64,000 nt of DNA from Ohtaekwangia koreensis. Its GTDB lineage: Bacteria > Bacteroidota > Bacteroidia > Cytophagales > Cyclobacteriaceae. The notes below the pieces were generated by a model. The model did not search any database and was not told where the DNA came from. It saw only the letters and a list, made by a program, of their open reading frames with translations. The stretch's first letter is position 1; every line of letters begins with the position of its first letter. Of this stretch, positions 1 to 8,642 are shown one piece after another. The translations under genes and the position numbers were made by a program. The stretch is from positions 129,001 through 193,000 of the forward strand of contig NZ_FUZU01000005.1 of the NCBI RefSeq assembly GCF_900167975.1, in the 5' to 3' direction.

Positions 1-149
1 TAAAAAGGCTCCAAGTGACCAATACGGTATAAAGAAATAAAATGTTCCTCTGATTCTCAGCATTTTATGGGATGAGTATGTTTTGAGAACCAATTTCATA
101 TTTCAGGTTGCAATAGAAGAATCCATCATTGAATAAATAGCACAACGAA

Positions 150-638
150 TCAGTGTATAGGTTTAAATTGTTCGAAGGCTTCTTTACAGGTATGGCAGTA
201 GTGAATCGAACGGCAGAGGGTGGGGCCGAACGTGTTTCTTAATTCTGTGTTAGTGCCATTGCATCGTGGGCAGGCTACATGTGCGAGTAAATCTATATCC
301 TGAAAGATTTCTGCGGAAGGAGGAGGAGCCAGTCCGAATTTTTTCAGGGCCAGTTTCCCTTTCTCAGAGATCTTATCAGATGACCATGGCTGTCGAAACG
401 ACACCGTAATGGCAACCTCGTGAATACCTTTCGCTCGTAGCGTCTCAGTTACTTCGCGTTGCATTAAATCCAGCGCAGGGCAGCCAACGAAGGTTGGGGT
501 CATTTCGATTTTTACAGTTTCCCCAGCTATAGCTATAGATGTGATTACTCCAAGATCTACCAATGATAAAACTGGTATTTCCGGATCTTTGACTTCTTCA
601 AGCCATTGGTAAATCTCATCCACTGTAAAAGACGACAT
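150..638 (-). CDS. paaD: PaaD-like (PaaJ) MIP18-family Fe-S assembly protein
   Basis: A 162-residue protein of the PaaD/PaaJ type, associated in known systems with maturation of the phenylacetyl-CoA epoxidase (PaaABC(D)E). The MIP18/DUF59 domain fills residues 5-85, with DPEIPVLS at 18-25 and the conserved cysteine in the VGCPALD stretch (C53). A C-terminal zinc ribbon follows, with cysteines at 123, 126, 142, 148 and 151, ending in the FEQFKPI tail typical of PaaD. That ribbon separates it from plain SufT/MIP18 proteins. No paaABCE genes lie on the visible side, but the left edge is only 149 bases away, so the rest of an operon could be outside. It follows the DinB gene by 25 bases and is probably co-transcribed with it. 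Confidence 0.85.
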   Translation of the reverse strand: MSSFTVDEIYQWLEEVKDPEIPVLSLVDLGVITSIAIAGETVKIEMTPTFVGCPALDLMQREVTETLRAKGIHEVAITVSFRQPWSSDKISEKGKLALKKFGLAPPPSAEIFQDIDLLAHVACPRCNGTNTELRNTFGPTLCRSIHYCHTCKEAFEQFKPIH

Positions 639-663
639 GCTATAAAGCTACGAATAGATCGCG

Positions 664-1119
664 TTAAAATGAACCGGGAATGATCTGGTTCAAATGGTGC
701 TTCAGATGTCTCACGTAATCAACGGCCAGCCATTCGAGTGAATGAAGTTCAGCTATATCGCGGCCGGTGTTACATTCCAGCGTGTATTTATCTTCGGGCA
801 TTGAAAGTAGAACACCGCATATGCGCTCATTCATAAGTTTCCAAAGTATAATTACATCTTCTTTTTTTGAAGCCTGGTAATTGTTTACAGCTACCCAGAA
901 ATTTTGATCGTATAAAATTTGAGGAGGTATACTTTCGTATTGGCCACAGATGAATCTGCGTAGATTATTGTGTCCCGAGTCTATCAAGTGCCCCAACACT
1001 TCTTTCTTACTCCATTTATGAGGTAGCGGTTTTGCTGAGAACTCAGCATCAGGAATATGGGTTAATCGATCAGCAAAAAGATTAACGATTTGCTGGAGCT
1101 CAAGTGCTACAGTTTTCAT
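664..1119 (-). CDS. DinB-family four-helix protein
   Basis: 151 residues, all-helical in appearance, with the pattern of the DinB/YfiT-like superfamily: HKWSKKEVLGHLIDSGHNN near residues 34-52 carries the first metal-ligand type histidine, and DYVRHLKHHLNQI near the C-terminus carries the late histidine cluster. Family members bind a metal through three histidines, and several act as thiol- or bacillithiol-dependent transferases; the substrate here is unknown. It lies 25 bases upstream of the PaaD-like gene on the same strand and about 45 bases after hemA, with a small hairpin between, so it probably starts its own two-gene unit. Confidence 0.75.
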   Translation of the reverse strand: MKTVALELQQIVNLFADRLTHIPDAEFSAKPLPHKWSKKEVLGHLIDSGHNNLRRFICGQYESIPPQILYDQNFWVAVNNYQASKKEDVIILWKLMNERICGVLLSMPEDKYTLECNTGRDIAELHSLEWLAVDYVRHLKHHLNQIIPGSF

Positions 1120-1130
1120 AATGATAGAAG

Positions 1131-1146
1131 AAAAGCCTGTCGGCTT
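1131..1146 (-). terminator. short hairpin after hemA
   Basis: On the minus strand AAGCC-gaca-GGCTT forms a five-pair stem with a four-base loop, followed by TTCTT. It sits in the 45-base gap between hemA and the DinB gene and could end hemA transcription. The stem is short, so read-through into DinB-paaD is likely. Confidence 0.45.
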
Positions 1147-1164
1147 GTTGATTTTTAACTGGAG

Positions 1165-2424
1165 CTACTTTTTCTCCGATACCTTTTCAAGGTTGAAGAG
1201 TTCGTGGAGCATTTCTGTAAGAGACTCTGCATCGCCACGTTTACAAGCCGCCTTTAGTTGAAGCACCGGGTACTTCAATATTTTCTGCATCAGCGATCGG
1301 CTCATTTCATCAAGCTTTTCAGCTTCTTCCGGTTTCGAATTCTTTAGAAAACGAGCCAGTTCTTCCTGACGAATTTTCTCAAGCGTATTTTTTAGCTTTT
1401 GAATAGTAGGAGAGACTACCATTTCTTTCGACCAGTCTTCAAACTCACCTATAGTCTCGCGAATGATCGCTTGAATTCTAGGTATAGCCGCTTTCCGTTT
1501 TTCTACTGCTTCGTTTGTTTTTTCTTGGATGTCATCGAGGTTATAAACGATGGCACCCGGAATTTCCTCAATTGATGCTTCGATGCTGCGAGGCATGGAA
1601 AGGTCAATGAAGAATTTATGCGAAAAGATTTTGATGTCGTTTAAAAGATCGCGGTTGATCAACGGCTCATTTCCTGAAACAGAACTGATTACAACGTCCG
1701 CTTTTTGTATTTCTTCTTTCAGATTTTCAACTCCGCTAAATCTGAATCCACATTTCTGTGCAAGCTTTTCAGCTTTGTCAAGTGTACGATTCAGAATCGT
1801 AACATTTTGAAGACGCGTATTTACAAGATTCAGACAAACATCCTGACCGATCTCACCTACACCTACCACTAAAATTTTTGGTTCACGAATGCCTGCGGTC
1901 AGGTCATCAGCCATTTCCTTGGCAGCGTATGAAATGGAAGCTGCTCCATCGCGGAAGGAAGTTTCCTGAACAACACGTTTGTTTACAAAGAAAATGGTGT
2001 GCATCAATCTGTGGAGGAAAGGTCCCGCCATGTTTTCGTCTGCGCTCCACTGATAAGCATTTTTTACTTGCCCGGAAATTTGGAGATCGCCAATAACCTG
2101 CGCATCCAGTCCAATAGCCACTTCGAACAAATGATTTATAGCACTTAAACCTGTTAAGGTGGTGAAGTGCTGCTCAAATCCTTGTTCGATATTTTTAACA
2201 AAAGAAAGACCTCTGAAAATTTCGGTAGCATAATCCTGCTCCGATACATAATAAATCTCCGTACGATTACAAGTAGACACGATCAGAACATCGGTAGCCT
2301 GAGTATAGTCGCGGATAAAATTCAATAATAATTTAACAGCTGACTCAGTAAGAGATACCTGCTCACGAACCGCCACGGGTGCGGTTTTATAGGTTAGAAC
2401 GAGTGCTTTTAGATTCTGTGTCAT
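1165..2424 (-). CDS. hemA: glutamyl-tRNA reductase
   Basis: 419 residues, the full family length. It reduces glutamyl-tRNA to glutamate-1-semialdehyde, the first committed step of C5 tetrapyrrole synthesis. The N-terminal catalytic domain carries VSTCNRTEIYY with the active-site cysteine at residue 52, and GLDAQVIGD at 105-113. The NADPH-binding domain has VVGVGEIGQ at 186-194. The C-terminal part (about 310-415) is the helical dimerisation domain. The start is set by a Bacteroidota-type -7 box (TACCTTTG) about 10 bases upstream. Its neighbour across the gap is a haemoglobin-like protein, but no other haem-synthesis gene is present, so the gene appears to stand alone. Confidence 0.96.
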   Translation of the reverse strand: MTQNLKALVLTYKTAPVAVREQVSLTESAVKLLLNFIRDYTQATDVLIVSTCNRTEIYYVSEQDYATEIFRGLSFVKNIEQGFEQHFTTLTGLSAINHLFEVAIGLDAQVIGDLQISGQVKNAYQWSADENMAGPFLHRLMHTIFFVNKRVVQETSFRDGAASISYAAKEMADDLTAGIREPKILVVGVGEIGQDVCLNLVNTRLQNVTILNRTLDKAEKLAQKCGFRFSGVENLKEEIQKADVVISSVSGNEPLINRDLLNDIKIFSHKFFIDLSMPRSIEASIEEIPGAIVYNLDDIQEKTNEAVEKRKAAIPRIQAIIRETIGEFEDWSKEMVVSPTIQKLKNTLEKIRQEELARFLKNSKPEEAEKLDEMSRSLMQKILKYPVLQLKAACKRGDAESLTEMLHELFNLEKVSEKK

Positions 2425-2434
2425 TTTCGAGTTG

Positions 2435-2461
2435 CAAAGGTAAAACCAGAATGAAAATCAA
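2435..2461 (-). promoter_or_regulatory. hemA promoter, TTG / TACCTTTG
   Basis: Read on the minus strand, TTG (2461-2459) is followed after 16 bases by TACCTTTG (2442-2435), a match to the Bacteroidota -33/-7 pattern whose -7 box is TAnnTTTG. The box ends about 10 bases before the hemA ATG, implying a very short leader. The spacer is shorter than the usual 19-22 bases. Confidence 0.5.
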
Positions 2462-2519
2462 TCATGATAAATGTCAGCAGATATATAATTTAGAATTAAT
2501 ATAAATAGTTCGCTTGAGC

Positions 2520-2549
2520 AATCGCTCCTCCTGTTACGGAGAAGCGATT
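2520..2549 (-). terminator. hairpin between hemA and haemoglobin gene
   Basis: AATCGCT (2520-2526) pairs with AGCGATT (2543-2549), with an inner CTCC/GGAG stem and one mismatch. It lies just downstream of the haemoglobin gene on the minus strand, so it may end that unit. On the minus strand the T-run precedes rather than follows the stem, which weakens the call. Confidence 0.35.
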
Positions 2550-2572
2550 TTAAAGTTGATCATCATTCCAGA

Positions 2573-3043
2573 TTATTTTCCAACGATATCGGATTGCATG
2601 GGACCAAGGATTGCCAACAAATCATTTTTTTCTTGGGCTGGCACACTAAACTTTTCAAGCGCAGCAACAAGATCAGCAACCAATGCATTGAATTCGTCCT
2701 GCGTTATGCCCATGCCGGCATGAGCCGCGGCCATTGTCTTTCCTTTGTATTGACAAGGACCACCCGAACCTGCGCAGATCTGGTCGATAAGGTTGTTACG
2801 AAGCAATTGCAGTCTGGAAGAATTTGCAACCGTGGCTTCGAACCGGGCATTGATTTTACTATCTGCGGCAACGTTCGCCAGAAACTGATCGGTTACAGCG
2901 GAGATCGCATCAATGCCGCCAAGGCGAGTATACAAGGATGTGTCTTCCTTCATTTCATCATCGTCATCACTACAGCTTACAGCGAAGGCAAGTGTTAGAA
3001 TTGTAAACACTACAGCAGCATTTTTAAACAGTTTGGTTTTCAT
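2573..3043 (-). CDS. exported lipoprotein with truncated-haemoglobin fold
   Basis: 156 residues. The N-terminus is a lipoprotein signal with the lipobox AVSC (C24), followed by an acidic SDDDDE linker. From residue 37 the sequence follows group 1 truncated haemoglobins: LYTRLGGIDAISAVTDQF, then an RNNLIDQICAGSGGPCQYKG segment, and AAAHAGMGIT carrying the likely proximal haem histidine (H108). Truncated haemoglobins bind O2 or NO and are usually cytosolic; this one should be membrane-anchored in the cell envelope. Two cysteines (C90, C97) flank the loop before the proximal helix. It is 32 bases downstream of a small membrane protein gene and probably co-transcribed with it. Confidence 0.82.
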   Translation of the reverse strand: MKTKLFKNAAVVFTILTLAFAVSCSDDDDEMKEDTSLYTRLGGIDAISAVTDQFLANVAADSKINARFEATVANSSRLQLLRNNLIDQICAGSGGPCQYKGKTMAAAHAGMGITQDEFNALVADLVAALEKFSVPAQEKNDLLAILGPMQSDIVGK

Positions 3044-3075
3044 AAATACATTGGGATTTAAAATTGAGAAATGTT

Positions 3076-3477
3076 TTATCGGGTACGTAAATCAAGCATC
3101 GATACAAATTGCTGAACCGATGCATTCACCTGGTGAACAGGACAACCACCAACGGCAGCAAGCTCTCTTTTTTCTATTGTGCACTGCGTTGAGAGCACTG
3201 CGTTCAGTGTAGCTTCGTCTACTTCATCGGGATAATAAATGACAGAGGCAATTGTGCCTTCCGGATTGATCGAGCAAGCTGTAACGCCTGGGCTACTGCT
3301 TATTTTTTCGGTCAGAGAAACACGACTCTTATTGCTTAAGCTTCCGCTTAAATTGAAAGAAACTAACTGTACATGTTTTAGTCGCTCGGTGACAGAAAGA
3401 TGCCGAAGGTTGGCGTACAGAATCAACGCTATAAATGCCATAGCAAGGATGGCCGAAGTAATTCGGAGAGTTTTCAT
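3076..3477 (-). CDS. small membrane protein with HMA-like domain
   Basis: 133 residues from the ATG at 3477. An upstream in-frame ATG at 3522 would add 15 residues, but the MKTLRI start directly precedes the hydrophobic segment (residues 6-22), making it the better choice. After the single membrane anchor, the stretch SSSPGVTACSINPEGTIASVIYYPDEVD has the beta-alpha-beta rhythm of heavy-metal-associated domains, but only one cysteine is present instead of the usual CxxC, so metal binding of the classic type is unlikely. A second short motif, GGCPVHQ, lies near the C-terminus. It leads a two-gene unit with the haemoglobin lipoprotein. The function is not known. Confidence 0.65.
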   Translation of the reverse strand: MKTLRITSAILAMAFIALILYANLRHLSVTERLKHVQLVSFNLSGSLSNKSRVSLTEKISSSPGVTACSINPEGTIASVIYYPDEVDEATLNAVLSTQCTIEKRELAAVGGCPVHQVNASVQQFVSMLDLRTR

Positions 3478-3649
3478 AAAGCATTTTTTTATACTGATGA
3501 CTTCTTTTATACCTGACAACAAAGAGCAATGCGCATTACCGGTTCAGGTGTTTGTATTTACATACGAAGTGAGTGGTACAATTGGATTTCGAAAAAAATC
3601 CCGTTATTGAAGAATTCTTTTACAGTTGTAGATAATTACAGTATAGTTT

Positions 3650-4555
3650 ATGGTGATTAAACGTTGGGTGAAGAATTTCTTCGGCTTTTCGCGCTCGCAG
3701 GTAAATGCATTTATGATTCTGTTGCCGCTGATGGCGCTTCTTATTTTTTCAGAGCCGTTTTATCATTGGTATACCAGCCATTATACGGCACATGAATCAC
3801 CTCGAGAAATACTGTTGGACAGTTTAGTGATTCAATGGAACAATGAGAAGATTGATAGCACACAACATTCTCCGGTCGCGAAAGCATCTCTTTTTTATTT
3901 CGACCCGAACATTATTTCGAAACAAGAATTTTTGTCTCTGGGTTTTTCTGAAAAGATATCCGGCCGAATCATCAACTATCGCAAGAAGGGCGGAAGATTC
4001 AGAATAAAATCTGATTTACTGAAAATGTATGGTATGGACTCATCGTTCTATCATCGGCTTTATACCTATATTCAGTTACCAGATAAAACACAACGGAAGT
4101 TTTTTGCTGACGCAAAACCAGAATTTAAGAAAGCCGAATCAAAACGGGCATTTGTAAAATTTGATTTGAATATGGCTGACACGGCACAATTGAAAAAAGT
4201 ATATGGTATAGGAGAGAAGCGCGCGCTACGGATTGTTGCTTACCGCGAAAAGCTCGGGGGCTTTATCGACTTGGCACAGCTTACAGAAATATATACTTTG
4301 GATTCCGCTGTCATCGAAAAATTATCACAGGCGTCCTTTATAATTGAAAATTTTAATCCACAAAAAATCCACATCAATACCGTTACCGATAAAGAGCTGG
4401 CTACTCATCCCTATCTACGGAAGTCTGTCGCCAAAGCTATAGTTGCCTATCGATTTCAGCATGGAAAATTCAATGATGTTGAAGATCTTCGAAAGATACA
4501 AGCCTTAGACGCCACGACCATACAGAAAATCACCCGATATTTGGATTTTGAATAA
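3650..4555 (+). CDS. membrane-anchored protein with three helix-hairpin-helix domains
   Basis: 301 residues. An N-terminal transmembrane segment (about residues 17-36) is followed by a linker and three ComEA-type helix-hairpin-helix units, each with a closing 'G-G-F/R ... L' pattern: about residues 92-145 (SEKISGRIINYRKKGGRF), 172-230 (GIGEKRALRIVAYREKLGGF) and 240-300 (VAKAIVAYRFQHGKF). The fold binds DNA without sequence specificity. In ComEA it is periplasmic and draws in transforming DNA, and the membrane anchor suggests a similar place here, though three units are more than ComEA has. No comEC lies nearby. The gene is divergent from the haemoglobin unit and followed by the helicase 88 bases later. 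Confidence 0.8.
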   Translation: MVIKRWVKNFFGFSRSQVNAFMILLPLMALLIFSEPFYHWYTSHYTAHESPREILLDSLVIQWNNEKIDSTQHSPVAKASLFYFDPNIISKQEFLSLGFSEKISGRIINYRKKGGRFRIKSDLLKMYGMDSSFYHRLYTYIQLPDKTQRKFFADAKPEFKKAESKRAFVKFDLNMADTAQLKKVYGIGEKRALRIVAYREKLGGFIDLAQLTEIYTLDSAVIEKLSQASFIIENFNPQKIHINTVTDKELATHPYLRKSVAKAIVAYRFQHGKFNDVEDLRKIQALDATTIQKITRYLDFE

Positions 4556-4643
4556 AAGTTAAATGCAGGCACTCGATAAAAGATTTACCTGATACAAATA
4601 CTAATGCTCATATTGTTTAACTTTTAGTGATCGATCACGATAC

Positions 4644-7600
4644 ATGTCAGATACTATAAAACACATCCTTCAGACTTACCTGCGCAGGCTCACAAACCTT
4701 ACGGGAAATAGCCGGTCGTTACTTCTGTTTCGACTGCACGCAGAGCAGTTGATGGATATACATGAACTCAGTTTTCTGAACAACGAGCGATCATTTGAAA
4801 TTATCAATGCGTTGATCGCGGGGCGTAATAAGAAACTTTGCCAGGTACTGGACAGTCGCCTTGAAGCAAATAACGAAGCCAGCAAAAAACTGAAAAACCT
4901 CCAGCGCATCGACCGGTTTATATATGAAGAGCGCGGCTCGAATGACCTTCATGTAGGCTGGCCTTTTGTGCACGGTAAATTTTCAGATAGCACCATGGTA
5001 CGTTGTCCGCTGCTTTTTTTCCCCGTTACCATTGTCCAATCCGGACAACACTGGGTATTGGAGCCACGGGAAGATGCTGGTGTTACATTTAATAAAACGT
5101 TCCTGTTAGCATACTCGCTATATAATAAAGTAAAGCTGGATGAATCGTTAACTGATACTACATTTGATGATTTCGATAAGGACAGTACAGTTTTTCGCAC
5201 GCAGCTATACCAGTTGATCAAAGACAAAATCGAAATCAACTTTAACCCTGATAACTTCCGGGATGAACTTATCCCTTTCCAGGAGTTTAAGAAAGATGCA
5301 TTTAATGAAACTCACCGCAATGGTGAGATCAAACTATATCCTGAAGCTGTGCTGGGTATATTTCCACAAGCAGGTTCACAACTCGTTCCTGATTATCAAT
5401 ATCTGTTGGAGAACGATTCTATTCTGGATCTCGAAGATTTCTTCACCGGTAAATCTCAGCAGGTAGCAGATGTACGCATCAGCGAAGAAAAAATATTTAC
5501 GCCCTTCCTGTTGGATGCTCACCAGGAGACTGCGATAAAAGCTGTGAAGGTTGGGAAGTCTGTTGTAGTACAAGGCCCCCCCGGTACAGGTAAATCACAA
5601 ATGATTTGTAATCTTCTTGCTGATGCCATGGCTTCCGGTAAGAAAGCTTTACTCGTCTGCCAGAAACGTGCCGCGTTGGATGTAGTATATAAACGCTTGC
5701 GTGAAATTGGTCTCGAGGATTTCCTCGGGCTCATTCATGATTTCAGAAACGATCGGAAGGAAGTCTTCGCAAAGATCGCGCGTCAGATTGAAAATATAGA
5801 AGACTATAAAACGCGAAATCGTGGTGTAGATGTTATTCAAACCGAGCGCAGGTTTTTTCAGGTAAGCAGAAGGATCGACCTGATCACTGAAGAGCTTGAA
5901 GAATTTAAGAGTGCCCTCTTTAACGATACCGAGTGTGGAATTACTATAAAAGAATTATACCTCACCAGCGATCCGCATGCAGATTCAATAAATGTAAAAC
6001 AGGAGTATCAGTACTTCAGCTTTTCAGAGTTACCGGATTTTACGCGTACGCTGAAAATGTATACCAACTATGCTGCGTGGTTTGAGGGTGATGATTACCG
6101 TTGGCGCGATCGTAAATCTTTTGCCGAGTTTCATCCTGCGGATGAGCGCGAGATAGAAAGAACAATTCATGATATAGTTCAATATCAAAAACAAGTTTCA
6201 AATGAAGTCCAGGCGCTTCTGGGTATACCTTTAAACCTGGAGGATGCTGAATCATTTTATTTCAGAGAAGACGAAATTCTCGGAATGATCAGTGTCTTGA
6301 AAGATGAGGAGACGTACCGTTACTTCCAGACGATGGTGCGCGAGACCGATGATGAAACGAGTTTGCTCTGGCTTGCAAACATGGAGCGTGTTGTTCTGAA
6401 TTGCTTCCAGGAAGAAGGACCTGAAGCAACGATTATCAGCGATCAACTCGGTAAAGTGCAGGAGGCATTACAACAGCGTGTGGATGCAAGAAGTAATCTG
6501 ATTCGCATGGTGCGTTGGGAGTTTTTCTCAGAGAATAAATTTCTGGTAAAACGTATTCTTGTAGCGAACGGACTAGCCTATAATAAAATTGGACTCAATG
6601 TGTTGGAGCAACGAATTGACAGTCGCTTAAACTTGGAACATCATTTAACTGCACTTCGCTCCAAGAGCTGGTTACAGGAAGTTCCGGGTGATTACAATGC
6701 CGATCAATTAAAGAAATGGTTTCGAAGGAAAAAGTTTGCCGTTCGCGCAAAGCTTATATTCAGTTCGCTGCGTGAGGTAAACAAGGCTATAGATGTTCAG
6801 TCTTTATCCCGTAAGGAATTTATAGATCTCCTTCAACAGGCATCAAAACTTGTTAGTGACGTTCCGGCACGTAAAGCAACATGGCTTCGGTATCTTTCGC
6901 CGTATCAATACAGGCAAATTGTATTAGAGCCATTTCTTGAAACTGAATTTACAAAAACACTTAAGCGTGATTTCGATAACCTGTGCGCCTTCGATAAACT
7001 AAAGGTAAGCCTCAGACCGTATGAAAAAGAAGTGATCACCAAACTAAACGATCATCTGAAGGAATGGGATGCAGCTCGCATGGAAGCTTTGTTTCAAAAT
7101 AGTATACGGCTTGCGTGGATCGATCACATTGAAACAAAATACCCGGTGCTTCGATCCGTGTCTACCATGAAAATGGAGACACTGCAAACAGAATTGCAAC
7201 AACTGGTATATGAGAAGCAAAAGTTAAGCGAAGATATACTGTTGGTGCGCGCCCGCGAACGTATCTATGAAGGTATAGAATATAACCGGTTGAATAACCG
7301 CATTACCTATCGGGATCTATACCACCAGGTAACAAAGAAGAAAAAAATCTGGCCTGTTCGAAAAGTTATAACTGAATATCGTGAAGAGCTTTTTCAATTA
7401 ATGCCATGTTGGATGGCTTCACCTGAATCGGTGTCAGCAGTTTTTCCTATGATGGAGTTGTTTGATATCGTAATTTTTGATGAAGCATCGCAGTGTTTTG
7501 CTGAGCGTGGTATACCTTCCATGTATAGAGGAAAGCAAATCATTGTAGCGGGCGATAACAAGCAGCTTCGTCCGAATGAAATGTACCAGGTACGTTGGGA

Positions 7601-8639
7601 AGATGACCAGGAGAATCCGGAGCTTGAGGTAGACTCGGTGCTTGAACTCGTGGAGCGATATGTATCCACTGTTCACTTACAAGGACATTATCGAAGTAAA
7701 TCTTTAGAGTTGATCGATTTCTCTAATAAGCATTTCTATGAAGGTAAACTCCAGTTGTTGCCGGATAAAAATGTGATCAATAAAAATCAACCTGCTATAG
7801 AATATACCAAGGTAGATGGTGTTTGGGAAAACCAGACAAACAACGCGGAGGCTGAAGCTGTGGTAGCCAAAGTGATTAGCCTGCTGCAAACACAACCCGG
7901 TAAAGAAATTGGTGTAGTTACTTTTAATGCACCGCAGCAAATGCTCATCCTCGATTTGCTTGAGGCAGAAGCTATAAATATAGGTATACTGTTGCCTGCT
8001 ACACTCTTTGTCAAAAACATCGAGAATGTACAAGGTGATGAAAAAGATATTATCATTTTCTCCATTGGGTACGCACCTGATAAGAAAGGTAAAATGATGA
8101 TGCAATTTGGAAGTCTGAATTCGACAGGAGGGGAAAACAGGCTTAATGTTGCTGTTACTCGTGCACGTGAAAAAATAATTCTGGTGTGTAGTATATGGCC
8201 TGAGCAATTGAAAACTGACGATGTGAAAAATGATGGTCCGCGTCTGCTGAAACAATACCTGGCCTTCGCACGTGAAGTAGATCAGCGGAGGTTTACACCA
8301 CAGACCAATGAGCAGGATGGCGAACGCTCAAGTTGGTATCTGAAGAATCATCTTCGTAGCTGGAGTGTATCGCGGTTAAATGAATTCTTATTCGAAACGA
8401 ACTCATTGCCTTTCTCTGACATCAGTGTAAAGAAGAAAGATAATTACCTTGGTATTTTATTAACGGATGACATTCGCTACTATCAAAGTCAATCTGTTAA
8501 AGAAGCGCATGTATATACACCGTCACTTCTGTCGCAGAAGAACTGGAACTACCGTATGATATATAGCCGTAATTATTGGAAAGATCGCCAGAAAATTGAG
8601 CACGAAATTATACTCTTCTCCGGTACAGCAGCTTCTTGA
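4644..8639 (+). CDS. large superfamily 1 (AAA_11/AAA_12) helicase-like ATPase
   Basis: 1331 residues. The Walker A motif GPPGTGKS is at 311-318; Walker B is DIVIFDEASQ around 942-951, followed by motif III (VAGDNKQLRP). Motif V/VI follow as VQGDEKDIIIFSIG and NVAVTRAR (1168-1175). This is the UPF1/Dna2-like SF1 layout with about 630 residues, partly predicted helical, inserted between motifs I and II. The first 300 residues form a separate N-terminal domain that I do not recognise. The C-terminal 150 residues after motif VI lack an obvious nuclease motif. Relatives occur near defence or repair genes, but no partner gene sits here. The stop codon is only three bases from the end of the convergent ligase gene. 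Confidence 0.85.
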   Translation: MSDTIKHILQTYLRRLTNLTGNSRSLLLFRLHAEQLMDIHELSFLNNERSFEIINALIAGRNKKLCQVLDSRLEANNEASKKLKNLQRIDRFIYEERGSNDLHVGWPFVHGKFSDSTMVRCPLLFFPVTIVQSGQHWVLEPREDAGVTFNKTFLLAYSLYNKVKLDESLTDTTFDDFDKDSTVFRTQLYQLIKDKIEINFNPDNFRDELIPFQEFKKDAFNETHRNGEIKLYPEAVLGIFPQAGSQLVPDYQYLLENDSILDLEDFFTGKSQQVADVRISEEKIFTPFLLDAHQETAIKAVKVGKSVVVQGPPGTGKSQMICNLLADAMASGKKALLVCQKRAALDVVYKRLREIGLEDFLGLIHDFRNDRKEVFAKIARQIENIEDYKTRNRGVDVIQTERRFFQVSRRIDLITEELEEFKSALFNDTECGITIKELYLTSDPHADSINVKQEYQYFSFSELPDFTRTLKMYTNYAAWFEGDDYRWRDRKSFAEFHPADEREIERTIHDIVQYQKQVSNEVQALLGIPLNLEDAESFYFREDEILGMISVLKDEETYRYFQTMVRETDDETSLLWLANMERVVLNCFQEEGPEATIISDQLGKVQEALQQRVDARSNLIRMVRWEFFSENKFLVKRILVANGLAYNKIGLNVLEQRIDSRLNLEHHLTALRSKSWLQEVPGDYNADQLKKWFRRKKFAVRAKLIFSSLREVNKAIDVQSLSRKEFIDLLQQASKLVSDVPARKATWLRYLSPYQYRQIVLEPFLETEFTKTLKRDFDNLCAFDKLKVSLRPYEKEVITKLNDHLKEWDAARMEALFQNSIRLAWIDHIETKYPVLRSVSTMKMETLQTELQQLVYEKQKLSEDILLVRARERIYEGIEYNRLNNRITYRDLYHQVTKKKKIWPVRKVITEYREELFQLMPCWMASPESVSAVFPMMELFDIVIFDEASQCFAERGIPSMYRGKQIIVAGDNKQLRPNEMYQVRWEDDQENPELEVDSVLELVERYVSTVHLQGHYRSKSLELIDFSNKHFYEGKLQLLPDKNVINKNQPAIEYTKVDGVWENQTNNAEAEAVVAKVISLLQTQPGKEIGVVTFNAPQQMLILDLLEAEAINIGILLPATLFVKNIENVQGDEKDIIIFSIGYAPDKKGKMMMQFGSLNSTGGENRLNVAVTRAREKIILVCSIWPEQLKTDDVKNDGPRLLKQYLAFAREVDQRRFTPQTNEQDGERSSWYLKNHLRSWSVSRLNEFLFETNSLPFSDISVKKKDNYLGILLTDDIRYYQSQSVKEAHVYTPSLLSQKNWNYRMIYSRNYWKDRQKIEHEIILFSGTAAS

Positions 8640-8642
8640 TGG

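Noticed and set aside
1-99. Open minus-strand frame reaching the left edge (33 codons from an ATG at 99).
   Set aside because: Too short to show any family feature and no promoter or coding signal; it may be the start of a gene beyond the window but cannot be supported.
1550-2096. Plus-strand frames opposite hemA.
   Set aside because: They are shadows of a fully conserved gene, with composition unlike proteins and no start signals.
2594-3610. Several plus-strand frames opposite the haemoglobin and HMA-like genes.
   Set aside because: The minus-strand products show signal peptides and family motifs; the plus frames show none.
7704-8255. 183-codon minus-strand frame inside the helicase gene.
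   Set aside because: It lies opposite conserved SF1 motifs V and VI and has no recognisable features; antisense artefact.
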